A stretch of DNA of 64,000 nucleotides from Flagellimonas maritima. GTDB taxonomy: Bacteria > Bacteroidota > Bacteroidia > Flavobacteriales > Flavobacteriaceae. The DNA is taken from contig NZ_CP030104.1 in NCBI RefSeq assembly GCF_003269425.1, positions 2,661,501 to 2,725,500 of the forward strand. The letters run 5' to 3'. Shown here in pieces: positions 53,698 to 61,912 of the stretch. Positions within the stretch are counted from its first letter, which is position 1. Every line of letters starts with the position of its first letter. A program made the position numbers and the translations under genes. The notes under the pieces were generated by a model, which saw only the letters and a list, made by a program, of their open reading frames with translations, was not told the origin of the DNA and did no database searches.

Positions 53698-55455
53698 CTA
53701 GTTTACATGAACGGAGTATGCCGTTACGTCTATTGTACCATCACTTAGTTCATAGAGTTCTTCACCATTTTTCCAAACTTTTGCCACTTCTATTCCTTCA
53801 TCGTTTTCTTCATAACCGGCGGCATAAATATTTCCTTCGGAAAAATAAACGGAATATGCGCGGGCTTGACCAGTTGCACTTGTCAAATCATAAAGTGTAT
53901 CGCCGTTCAGCCAAACCTTGGCAATCCTTCCTCCTTGATTATTATTGGCATAACCTGCAACATAAATATCGTTTCCATTTGCAAAAAGTGAGTATGCATT
54001 TGCGCTATCTTGGCCATCGGTCAGCGCATAAAGTTCAATATCATTTCTCCATACTTTGGCAACAAGCGTATTGTCTTCGTTTCTTTCGTATCCTGTAACA
54101 TATACATCATTTGCATTAACAGCTACTGAATAGGCTATGGAATCAAAATCGCCATTGGTCAAGGTGTAGAGCAACACTCCATTTCTCCATACCTTACTTA
54201 CCAGTGTATCGTCCATATTTTTATCATACCCTACGGTGTAAATATCTCCGGATTCTATGTAGGTGGCATACGCCAACGCATCATTGCTACCATCGGTCAA
54301 CTCATATAAAATGGTTCCGTTTTTCCAGACCTTGGCAATTTTTTTGCTCTGGTCGTTATCTTCATATCCAGTAATGTAGATATCTTCCCCGTCCGTAATA
54401 ACAGCTTTGGCTTTGGAATCTGTGGTTCCATCGGTCAACTCATATAGAATTTCTCCGTTCTTCCAAACTGCTGCAATTCTCTCAGCACCATTGTTGATGT
54501 AACCAGCAATATAAATATCACCGTTATCAACGTAAATAAAATTCCCATTGGAGTCAGTTGTTTCACTTGTGATATCGGTAAGGATTCCATTTCGCCATAG
54601 TTTGACTATATCACCATCGTCTCCGGCTACATATACTGTTGGTCCTACGGTTACCAAACTCTCTACGGTCAGGTTGTCTATTGTCAATGTTATTATAGCC
54701 GAGCCCTCTAACCCATAGGAAGTAAGATTTCCTTCATCATCTACTGTCACTAATTCTTCGTTACTGCTCTGCCAAATTTGAGGTCCTGTCTCTTCTGCCT
54801 GAGTTTCAAATGATATAATGTTAAGTTTGGCCGTATCAAATTTATCCATCTCCAATTCGGTATTGTCCAATTCGAGCAGAGTCACTGGCCCTTCAATTAC
54901 GGTAACTATACAAATTGCTGCAATGTCACCTACACTGGCACTAATAATCGTTTCGCCAACAGCTAAGGGAACCACTTCCCCATTTTCGTCCACGGTGGCA
55001 ATAGTTTCATCACTACTTTCCCATAAAACTGTGTTCTCCCCTACATCCGAAATGACTTGAAGCGTTTCTTTAAAAGAAGGAAATGAAAAGAGGGTCAAAC
55101 TTTCTTTGTTAAGTTCGAGTAGGAGTTCTTTTTCGGTTATTACAACTGTACAGATAGCTTTGGAATCTCCTACTTTTGAAGTCACTACGGCGGTTCCAGG
55201 TGCAACCCCTGTAACGATACCTTTCGAGTTTACCGAGGCAATATCACTTTTATTGCTGGTCCAAGAAATAACATCACCACTTGTTTTTGAGATGACAGCC
55301 AAAGTATCCGTTTCCCCAATGGAGATTCCAATAACCGATTTGTTCAATTTGATTTCCGAGGTGATGTTTTCGCTAGCTTCTTCGCTACAGGACCCCAGTA
55401 ATAGTGTTAATGCCACAACAAAGTATGGCAAATAATTTTTTGCTATTCGTTTCAT
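53698..55455 (-). CDS. surface lipoprotein with three Big2-like domains and seven propeller-type repeats
   Basis: A 585-residue lipoprotein (LTLLLGSC, lipid Cys23). Residues about 33-272 form three Ig-like (Big2-type) domains, marked WTSNKSDIASVNSKGIVTGV, WESSDETIATVDENG and WQSSNEELVTVDDEG. The C-terminal half (about 273-585) holds seven repeats of about 46 residues with the outline DIYVAGYxxN, AKVWKNGxxLYxLTDG, AYSV. Seven such units suggest a closed seven-bladed beta-propeller. A type IX sorting tail is absent, so the lipid would anchor it. Likely a surface binding or structural protein; ligand unknown. Its stop lies 52 nt upstream of the trp promoter, same strand. Confidence 0.82.
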   Translation of the reverse strand: MKRIAKNYLPYFVVALTLLLGSCSEEASENITSEIKLNKSVIGISIGETDTLAVISKTSGDVISWTSNKSDIASVNSKGIVTGVAPGTAVVTSKVGDSKAICTVVITEKELLLELNKESLTLFSFPSFKETLQVISDVGENTVLWESSDETIATVDENGEVVPLAVGETIISASVGDIAAICIVTVIEGPVTLLELDNTELEMDKFDTAKLNIISFETQAEETGPQIWQSSNEELVTVDDEGNLTSYGLEGSAIITLTIDNLTVESLVTVGPTVYVAGDDGDIVKLWRNGILTDITSETTDSNGNFIYVDNGDIYIAGYINNGAERIAAVWKNGEILYELTDGTTDSKAKAVITDGEDIYITGYEDNDQSKKIAKVWKNGTILYELTDGSNDALAYATYIESGDIYTVGYDKNMDDTLVSKVWRNGVLLYTLTNGDFDSIAYSVAVNANDVYVTGYERNEDNTLVAKVWRNDIELYALTDGQDSANAYSLFANGNDIYVAGYANNNQGGRIAKVWLNGDTLYDLTSATGQARAYSVYFSEGNIYAAGYEENDEGIEVAKVWKNGEELYELSDGTIDVTAYSVHVN

Positions 55456-55608
55456 GGTAAAATTTTAATAGGATATTTTTGGGGCGGAAAATATACTAGC
55501 ATTAATAGGTTTTGTGAAGATACATATTTCAGTATAAAACACAAGGAAAATTCACGAAATCAGTAGTATAGGATATTGAAATTAAATGTCCGTAATCTTA
55601 TAATAAAA

Positions 55609-55639
55609 AATCCCGCCTACAAAATTGTAAGGCGGGATT
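55609..55639 (-). terminator. intrinsic terminator of the yceI operon
   Basis: AATCCCGCCT (55609-55618) and AGGCGGGATT (55630-55639), a GC-rich 10-bp stem, followed by T on the minus strand, 24 nt past the YceI stop. Confidence 0.85.
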
Positions 55640-55662
55640 TTCAGCACAAAGCTATTTTTTGA

Positions 55663-56238
55663 TTACATCTGTAAATCGACCACTAAATCGAATTCATCAT
55701 AGATGGTCTTGTCCCCTAAATTGTCAAAGAAACTTCCAGAACCATATTTTACATCATAGTTTGTTCTATCCACCTTTAACGTGGCGGTCGCTTTGCTTCC
55801 ATAAATGGAAACGTCAAAAGTTATAGGTTTGGTAATCCCCTTGATTGTCAAATCTCCGGTAACTTCATAAGCATTTTTGCCAGTTGACTTTACATTGGTG
55901 AATACCAATTTTGATGTTGGGTTTGAGGCTGTAGAGAAGAAATCGTCCGAATTAAGGTGACCGTCCAGTTTCTGCTTGTATTCCCCTTCTAGATCTGTAG
56001 TATTGATGGTGGTCATATCCACTACAAATTCACCGCCTGTAAGCTTGTCGCCGTCAAATTCCAAAGCTCCTGATTTTAGTGCAATAGTCCCCGTATGGGA
56101 ACCGGTAACCTTATAGGCCTTCCAAGTAACGGTACTTTCGCTTGTTTTTATCTCTTTCTTTTCGCCATCAATGGGGTTGGCGGTTGCGGTTAATCCAAAT
56201 ACCGCTGTCAATGCTAAACTTAAAATTCCTTTTTTCAT
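55663..56238 (-). CDS. YceI-family periplasmic lipid-binding protein
   Basis: A 191-residue exported protein: signal peptide (about 1-20), then the YceI lipocalin-like barrel: VTWKAYKVTGSHTGTIALKSG, FVVDMTTINTTDLEG, HLNSDDFFSTASNPTSKLVF and ITKPITFDVSIYG. The family binds isoprenoids or fatty-acid amides in the periplasm. It is 35 nt after the nitroreductase and 424 bases from the regulator end, forming a MarR-nitroreductase-YceI operon often seen in Flavobacteria. Confidence 0.88.
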   Translation of the reverse strand: MKKGILSLALTAVFGLTATANPIDGEKKEIKTSESTVTWKAYKVTGSHTGTIALKSGALEFDGDKLTGGEFVVDMTTINTTDLEGEYKQKLDGHLNSDDFFSTASNPTSKLVFTNVKSTGKNAYEVTGDLTIKGITKPITFDVSIYGSKATATLKVDRTNYDVKYGSGSFFDNLGDKTIYDEFDLVVDLQM

Positions 56239-56273
56239 GATTGTGTTTAAATTTCTGGGTTACTAATTATTAT

Positions 56274-56906
56274 TTATATATGTGAGAATAATTCTTCTCT
56301 TGTTTTCCTTACTTTTGAATAATGCTGCGTTTCATCTTTTTCAGAACGATAACCGACAGCCAATACCACTGCGGTATTCAGATTTTTATCCGTAAGACCA
56401 AGAATTTCATTGTACACTTCGTTTTCTATGCCTTCCATTGGGCACGTATCAATTTTCAATTCTGCAGCGGCCTGCATCAAATTACCTAATGCAATGTATA
56501 CTTGTCTGCTAGTCCAAGCACTTTTGGTTTGAGCGGGCAAGTCCAATAATTTGGACTTCATGAAATCCCCATAGCCTTTTAATCCTTCTTCTGGAATGTT
56601 TCGTGTTGTGCTTACGTTTTCCAGATAATCATCAACCAACTCCTCTCCAAAATCAGTAACATTTGCAAAAACGATAATGTGCGAAGCATCAGTTATTTGT
56701 GACTGCCCCCAAGAAGCAGGTCTCAGTTTTTCCTTTGTCTCTTGGTCGGTAATTACGAATATATGATAGGGCTGCAATCCGTATGAAGATGCACTTAAGC
56801 GTGTAGCCTCGAGCAATAATTCCAGATCATGGTCAGATACTTTCTTTGTATGGTCGAATTTTTTGGTGGCATAGCGCCAAGTCCTGTTTTCTAAGATGTT
56901 TTTCAT
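56274..56906 (-). CDS. NAD(P)H-dependent nitroreductase
   Basis: A 210-residue FMN-dependent nitroreductase (NfsB/dihydropteridine reductase-like). FMN-binding features: RRWATKKFDHTKK-type N-terminus (WRYATKKFD), LLLEATRLSASSYGLQPYHIFVI, QSQITDASHIIVF, and PMEGIENE with VVLAVGYRSEKD. Reduces nitroaromatics and quinones. It follows the MarR regulator after 1 nt, so the regulator probably controls it. Confidence 0.88.
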   Translation of the reverse strand: MKNILENRTWRYATKKFDHTKKVSDHDLELLLEATRLSASSYGLQPYHIFVITDQETKEKLRPASWGQSQITDASHIIVFANVTDFGEELVDDYLENVSTTRNIPEEGLKGYGDFMKSKLLDLPAQTKSAWTSRQVYIALGNLMQAAAELKIDTCPMEGIENEVYNEILGLTDKNLNTAVVLAVGYRSEKDETQHYSKVRKTREELFSHI

Positions 56907-56907
56907 T

Positions 56908-57354
56908 TTAAAATTTATCCAATAATTGATTTAATATTCTCAATTCTTTTTGAGTAAGGTTGCTTACAACATTTTTTTCAGCACTGGAAACAGCATTGTC
57001 CATTTTTATGAGTGCTTTCATGCCTTGGTCTGTAATTCCAATCTCCACTTTTCGCCTGTTCGACTCACAAACACACCTGTTGACATATCCTTTGTTCAAT
57101 AACTTGTCCACCAAACGTGTAGTATTGCTCATTTTGGTGACCATTCGTTCATTGAGTGTGGAAAGATTTGCAGGTTGGCCTTTCTGACCTCTCAAAATTC
57201 GAAGTACATTAAATTGTTGAAGGGATACACCATAAGGCTTTAGGGCATTACTGATAGCTTCCATAATTTTATTGTTCACCAACTGCATGTGGATAATGGT
57301 TCTGGTTTCCAGAGGAATTTTTTTAGTTGTCCTTATAATTTCTTCCACATTCAT
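56908..57354 (-). CDS. MarR-family transcriptional regulator
   Basis: A 148-residue winged-helix repressor: GVSLQQFNVLRILRGQKGQP, the recognition helix LNERMVTKMSNTTRLVDKLLNKGYVNR and the wing CESNRRKVEIGITDQG. Two cysteines near residue 113 might sense oxidants. First gene of the operon with nitroreductase and YceI. A perfect palindrome overlaps its promoter, indicating self-repression. Confidence 0.9.
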   Translation of the reverse strand: MNVEEIIRTTKKIPLETRTIIHMQLVNNKIMEAISNALKPYGVSLQQFNVLRILRGQKGQPANLSTLNERMVTKMSNTTRLVDKLLNKGYVNRCVCESNRRKVEIGITDQGMKALIKMDNAVSSAEKNVVSNLTQKELRILNQLLDKF

Positions 57355-57365
57355 GTGTAAACAAT

Positions 57366-57384
57366 ATTTGTATATACAAATGTA
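57366..57384 (-). promoter_or_regulatory. MarR operator palindrome overlapping promoter -7 element
   Basis: ATTTGTATATACAAAT (57366-57381) is a perfect 16-bp palindrome. The minus-strand TACATTTG (57384-57377), a TANNTTTG match, overlaps it, 22 nt from the marR ATG. A repressor bound here would block the promoter. Confidence 0.65.
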
Positions 57385-57529
57385 TATAAAATAAGTTTAT
57401 AAAATCTCATACTACACCAATAAAATTTTGTTAAAAGAATAACAAATAACATTTTTTGGGGCTTAAGATTAAACTATGCGTTATTTTAAATGTCCAACAT
57501 TTACAATAGCATACTGAATTACTTCATTG

Positions 57530-58906
57530 ATGGAACTTGAAAGAATTTACCATTTATATAAAAGGGCGGGTTTTGGAATCACCTATTCCGAGGCTAAAAA
57601 ACAGTCTTCAGAAAATAAAAAACAGGTCATTAACAATTTATTCAATTCTTCCTCCCAAACTTCTCCATTGAATGTGCCTATAGATGAAATCAAAACTCTC
57701 TTTAAAAATAATCCAGGTAAGTTATCCAAGGATAACAAGATGCATTTACGTAAAATAAGTAGAAGAAAGCTACTTGAGTTTAATAGAAAGTGGTTGTATC
57801 GCATGGGCGAAACAGATGAAGCCCTCCGGGAACGAATGACGTTATTTTGGACGAACCATTTTGTAGTACGTGAACGCAATATTATTTATTTCCAATCCTT
57901 TAATAATATGCTCCGGCAAAATGCTCTGGGAAATTTTCGTGAAATTGTTATTGCAGTGGCAAAAGAAGCGGCGATGCTCAATTATCTCAATAATCAGCAA
58001 AATCGCAAAAAGAAACCTAATGAGAATTTTGCACGAGAGCTTATGGAATTGTTTACGCTCGGTGAGGGTCACTATTCAGAAAAAGATATTCAAGAAGCTG
58101 CACGTGCTTTTACAGGGTGGCGCCATAATTTTAAAGGAGACTTCGTTTTCAATAAAAAAATCCATGACTTTGGAAGTAAAACCTTCATGGGAAGAACCGG
58201 GAATTTTAATGGAGAAGATATTTTGGACATCATTTTGGAACAGTCCCAGTGCGCTTATTTTATTTCCAAAAAAATATACTCGTATTTCGTGTCCGAAAAA
58301 ATTGATAAAAATCATATAGAGGAACTTGCCAGCGTCTTCCGTAAAAATTATGACATAGCCGAGATCATGCATTATATGTTCTCGGCTGAATGGTTTTACG
58401 ATAAAAAAATCATGGGCAACAAAATAAAATCTCCCACGGATCTATTGGTTGGGATGATGCAAATCGTTCCTTTTAAATTTAAGAAAACCAAAGAACTGGC
58501 ATACGTACAAAAGCTGTTGGGGCAACAGTTGTTAAATCCACCAAACGTAGCTGGATGGCCGGGCGGCAGAAAATGGATAGATTCAAATACAATGTTGGTC
58601 CGTCTTAAGTTGCCATCCGTTCTTTTGAATAACGGAATCATTTCTTTTGATGTAAAAGGTGAGTTTGAAGACAGTCTCAGCGAATTCAACAAAAAGAAAA
58701 ATGTGGGAAAAAAGTTGGACGTTGAAAGTGATTGGAATTTTTTTAATGCTCAATTTAAAAAATCTTCCTACGCAGAACTAAATATGATTGTTCTGGGTGC
58801 CAATTTACATGAAGATACAGAAGCGTTTATCGACAGCTTTGAAAAAGAGAGCAAAGCGGATTACTGCATTCAGCTAATGTCCATGCCAGAATACCAATTG
58901 TGCTAA
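57530..58906 (+). CDS. DUF1800 domain-containing protein
   Basis: A 458-residue protein of the DUF1800 family: YHLYKRAGFGITYSEA, FWTNHFVVRERN, the family stretch NENFARELMELFTLGEGHY and GWRHNFKGDF, RAFTGWR, LLGQQLLNPPNVAGWPGG. Almost always paired with a DUF1501 gene, as here (10 nt downstream). The pair is common in marine and freshwater Bacteroidota and Planctomycetes; function unproven, perhaps in sulfatase- or polysaccharide-related processing. I start at ATG 57530 (TTG 57527 precedes it). No signal peptide is evident. Confidence 0.85.
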   Translation: MELERIYHLYKRAGFGITYSEAKKQSSENKKQVINNLFNSSSQTSPLNVPIDEIKTLFKNNPGKLSKDNKMHLRKISRRKLLEFNRKWLYRMGETDEALRERMTLFWTNHFVVRERNIIYFQSFNNMLRQNALGNFREIVIAVAKEAAMLNYLNNQQNRKKKPNENFARELMELFTLGEGHYSEKDIQEAARAFTGWRHNFKGDFVFNKKIHDFGSKTFMGRTGNFNGEDILDIILEQSQCAYFISKKIYSYFVSEKIDKNHIEELASVFRKNYDIAEIMHYMFSAEWFYDKKIMGNKIKSPTDLLVGMMQIVPFKFKKTKELAYVQKLLGQQLLNPPNVAGWPGGRKWIDSNTMLVRLKLPSVLLNNGIISFDVKGEFEDSLSEFNKKKNVGKKLDVESDWNFFNAQFKKSSYAELNMIVLGANLHEDTEAFIDSFEKESKADYCIQLMSMPEYQLC

Positions 58907-58916
58907 TCGTATCGAA

Positions 58917-60107
58917 ATGAAGAGAAGAACATTTATAAAAAGCAGCGGTCTGGCAAGCGGTGTGTTGTTTGTCCCAAACTTCCTAAAGGCCCATGACCAA
59001 TTATGGCCAAGCATTTTAGGACATAAAAAACTGGTTATAATTCAATTGGCCGGCGGAAATGATGGTCTTAACACAATTGTTCCATATACCAATGACGTGT
59101 ATTTTAAGAACAGGGTTTCAATTGCCCAGAAAAAACAGGATTTACTATTATTAAATGATGAAATCGGTTTTCATGCTTCGCTGTCCAAGTTCAAAAATCT
59201 GTTCGATGATGGTTATGTTACTATTATGAACAGCGTTGGTTATCCAAATCCCGTTAGATCGCACTTTAGGTCCACGGATATATGGCAAACAGCATCCTCT
59301 TCCAAAGAAATACTAAAAACCGGATGGGTGGGTCGCTATCTTGATAGTGTGGCAAAAGACCCGGTGGGTGCCATAGAAGTGGATGATATGCTCTCGATGA
59401 TGCTGAAAGGTGAAAAAATCAATGGTATTGCAACTAAAAATGCAAAACTGCTCTACAATACAACAAGAGAACCCTACTTTGCAAAGGTTCTTGAAAGTTC
59501 TCAGGATAAACATCTGAACGAGCACAATCTTGGTTATCTGTATAAAACTGCAATCGATGCCAAATCTTCCGCAGCCTATATTTTTGAAAAGACCAAAGTC
59601 TACAAAAGCACATGGGAATACCCAAAAAATGCTTTTGGAAAACAACTCAAGACAGTTTCTGAATTTATCAATTCTGGACTTAAAACTCAGATTTATTACA
59701 CTTCCCTTAGTGGATTTGACACACACGCAAATCAAATAAATGCCCAAAAAAGATTGCTGAGCACCTATTCTGAAGCAATATCCGCTTTTGTGAACGATTT
59801 GAAGCATATGGGAACTTTTAAAGATACGGTGATACTGACATTTTCAGAATTTGGGAGGCGTGTCAAACAAAACGCGGCCAACGGTACGGATCATGGCGCT
59901 GCAAATGCGGTATTTTTAATGGGTGAAAATCTTAAGAGTCCAGGTATGTACAACGCCCCTCCCTCACTTATGGATTTGGATGAGAATGGGGATATTACAT
60001 ATGAAATAGATTTTAGGCAGATTTATTCTTCGTTACTTGATAAATGGTTGCAGACCAACACTACCGAGATAATATCAGGTAATTTTGAACCGTTGAATTT
60101 AGTCTGA
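58917..60107 (+). CDS. DUF1501 domain-containing protein, Tat-type leader
   Basis: A 396-residue secreted protein. RRTFIKSSGLASGVLFVPN is a twin-arginine-like leader. The DUF1501 fold resembles the alkaline phosphatase/sulfatase superfamily: VIIQLAGGNDGLNTIVPY, MNSVGYPNPVRSHFRSTDIW, YTSLSGFDTHANQ and TFSEFGRRVKQNAANGTDHGAAN carry the metal-binding residues. It is translated 10 nt after DUF1800 and probably works with it. Confidence 0.87.
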   Translation: MKRRTFIKSSGLASGVLFVPNFLKAHDQLWPSILGHKKLVIIQLAGGNDGLNTIVPYTNDVYFKNRVSIAQKKQDLLLLNDEIGFHASLSKFKNLFDDGYVTIMNSVGYPNPVRSHFRSTDIWQTASSSKEILKTGWVGRYLDSVAKDPVGAIEVDDMLSMMLKGEKINGIATKNAKLLYNTTREPYFAKVLESSQDKHLNEHNLGYLYKTAIDAKSSAAYIFEKTKVYKSTWEYPKNAFGKQLKTVSEFINSGLKTQIYYTSLSGFDTHANQINAQKRLLSTYSEAISAFVNDLKHMGTFKDTVILTFSEFGRRVKQNAANGTDHGAANAVFLMGENLKSPGMYNAPPSLMDLDENGDITYEIDFRQIYSSLLDKWLQTNTTEIISGNFEPLNLV

Positions 60108-60198
60108 AGCCCATATCTTACAGTATTCACAATAAAGTTTTGTTAAAAACCAAAACTTAGGTATTTACAATGATTATTTTAGGGGTAAAATATGTTAC

Positions 60199-60756
60199 AT
60201 GTTCCGCTTTGTACCAATCATTGCTACACTCTTATTTTTTTTATTGCTCTCATGTGGCACAAAAGAAAAAAAAATTGAACCTGATACAACAGCTATCAGC
60301 GAAACTACGATCAATGCCGATACTAAAGGCCAAAATGTAAAATTTCCAGTTTACGATTATAATGGTCTTGAGCCTTTGCTCAATAAAGATGATGGCAAAA
60401 CCTATATCATAAATTTTTGGGCGACTTGGTGCAAACCATGCATTGAAGAACTTCCCTATTTTGAAAAGGTAAACGCCGAAATGAAGGACAACAATGTTGA
60501 GGTTATTTTAGTGAGCTTGGATATGCCATCTATGTGGAAATCAAGATTAGAGCCCTATGTTGAAAAAAATGATCTGAAATCAAAAGTTGTCATTCTAGAT
60601 GACCCAAAACAAAATGATTGGATTCCCAAAGTATCGGAAGAGTGGGGCGGGGGTATACCTGCTACGTTAATTTACAATAAAGTAAAACGTGGTTTTTACG
60701 AGCGTGGCTTCACCTATAAAGAACTGAACGAAGAACTGAACAAATTCATAAACTAA
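60199..60756 (+). CDS. TlpA-type thioredoxin lipoprotein
   Basis: A 185-residue lipoprotein (signal FLLLSC, lipid Cys19) with a thioredoxin fold. The redox motif is WATWCKPC, followed by IPATLIYNK (cis-Pro loop). It should reduce periplasmic disulfides, for example for cytochrome assembly. It precedes a second thioredoxin-fold gene after 7 nt, so the two likely form an operon. Confidence 0.9.
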   Translation: MFRFVPIIATLLFFLLLSCGTKEKKIEPDTTAISETTINADTKGQNVKFPVYDYNGLEPLLNKDDGKTYIINFWATWCKPCIEELPYFEKVNAEMKDNNVEVILVSLDMPSMWKSRLEPYVEKNDLKSKVVILDDPKQNDWIPKVSEEWGGGIPATLIYNKVKRGFYERGFTYKELNEELNKFIN

Positions 60757-60763
60757 TAGTATC

Positions 60764-61381
60764 ATGAAAATAATTAAAATTTTAGGCCTATTTGCAATTG
60801 TATTTGCATTGGGTGCATTTACGAACAAATTTGACTCCATTGAAAACGGATATGCTATAGGGGATACAGCTACAGATTTTTCTTTAAAAAATATTGATGG
60901 AAAAACAGTCTCACTCTCAGATTTTAAGGACGCCAAAGGGTTTTTGGTAATCTTTACCTGTAACACTTGTCCTTATGCTGTTGCCTACGAGGATAGAATA
61001 ATAGCGCTGGATAAAAAATATAAATCAAAGGGAGTTCACGTAATAGCGGTCAACCCTAATAATCCAGAAACAAAACCCGGGGATAATTTGGAAGCCATGA
61101 AAAAAAGGGCGTCGGAAAAAGGATTTACGTTTCCCTATTTGTTGGATGAAGGACAGAAGATCTATCCACAATATGGAGCGACCAGAACTCCGCATGTGTA
61201 TTTGTTGGAAAAGACTTCAGAAGGAAATATTGTAAAGTATATAGGAGCCATTGACGATAATTACCAAGATGCTTCAAAAGTTGAGGAAAAATATGTTGAA
61301 AATGCTGTGGATGCCATGTTAGCGGGAAAAGATATTGAAGTGACCACAACACGTGCTATAGGATGCACTATAAAAGTTTAA
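60764..61381 (+). CDS. secreted redoxin (AhpC/TlpA-like)
   Basis: A 205-residue exported thioredoxin-fold protein: signal peptide (about 1-20), TDFSLKNIDGKTVSLSDFK, redox site TCNTCPYAVAYE, TRTPHVYLL and a C-terminal Cys in AIGCTIKV, the pattern of the DUF-type thioredoxin proteins with a third cysteine. It is co-transcribed with the TlpA-like gene. The partner substrate is unknown. Confidence 0.83.
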   Translation: MKIIKILGLFAIVFALGAFTNKFDSIENGYAIGDTATDFSLKNIDGKTVSLSDFKDAKGFLVIFTCNTCPYAVAYEDRIIALDKKYKSKGVHVIAVNPNNPETKPGDNLEAMKKRASEKGFTFPYLLDEGQKIYPQYGATRTPHVYLLEKTSEGNIVKYIGAIDDNYQDASKVEEKYVENAVDAMLAGKDIEVTTTRAIGCTIKV

Positions 61382-61396
61382 AATAATTTTTTTTGT

Positions 61397-61529
61397 AAGA
61401 GGCTGTCTAAAAAGTCTACGATTACAGGATTTGTCATATTGAGCTTACTTAAACCGATGTTGGATACTTGTTGGTTAAATTTTCTACATACTCAAAATGA
61501 TTTAATACTTACTTTTTAGACAGCCTCTT
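61397..61529. mobile_element. 133-bp MITE-like element with 19-bp inverted repeats
   Basis: Perfect 19-bp terminal inverted repeats AAGAGGCTGTCTAAAAAGT (61397-61415) and its complement (61511-61529), plus subterminal TCATATTGAG/CTCAAAATGA (9 of 10). No coding sequence inside. The ends resemble those of DDE-type insertion sequences, so it may be mobilised in trans. A clear target duplication is not visible; a large structured terminator is the alternative. Confidence 0.75.
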
Positions 61530-61530
61530 T

Positions 61531-61538
61531 TATATTTG
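61531..61538 (+). promoter_or_regulatory. candidate rhodanese -7 element (TATATTTG)
   Basis: TATATTTG matches TANNTTTG and lies 21 nt before the rhodanese ATG. It starts one base past the MITE-like element, so the element's right end supplies the -33 region. Confidence 0.5.
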
Positions 61539-61559
61539 CAAAATATAAAATGAACTAAG

Positions 61560-61874
61560 ATGGCAGATTTATCACAAGAAGAATGGGCAAGTCAACTTGA
61601 AAATGACGATAACGCTTTTGTTCTCGATGTACGCACTCCAGAAGAACTTGAAGAAGGTTTTATTCCTGCTGCTACCAATATTGATATATACTTGGGACAG
61701 GATTTTCTGAATGAAATTGAAAAATTGGACAAGTCAAAGAACTACTACGTATACTGTCGTTCTGGAAACCGAAGTGCCCAGGCCTGTGCAATTATGAACA
61801 GTGTAGGTATAGAAAATGCCTATAACCTAGAAGGTGGTTTTATGAATTGGGAAGGTGAGGTAGTGGAATCCTAG
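61560..61874 (+). CDS. single-domain rhodanese
   Basis: A 104-residue rhodanese: LDVRTPEELEEGFIPAATNIDI, active Cys in YVYCRSGNRSAQAC and EGGFMNWEGEV. It transfers sulfane sulfur, possibly to cyanide or other acceptors. Start ATG 61560 follows the MITE-like element by 30 nt; convergent with the MurI-like gene. Confidence 0.9.
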   Translation: MADLSQEEWASQLENDDNAFVLDVRTPEELEEGFIPAATNIDIYLGQDFLNEIEKLDKSKNYYVYCRSGNRSAQACAIMNSVGIENAYNLEGGFMNWEGEVVES

Positions 61875-61912
61875 TTTCTCAAAGATTTTATCTTATTTAA
61901 TATCATCGACTT

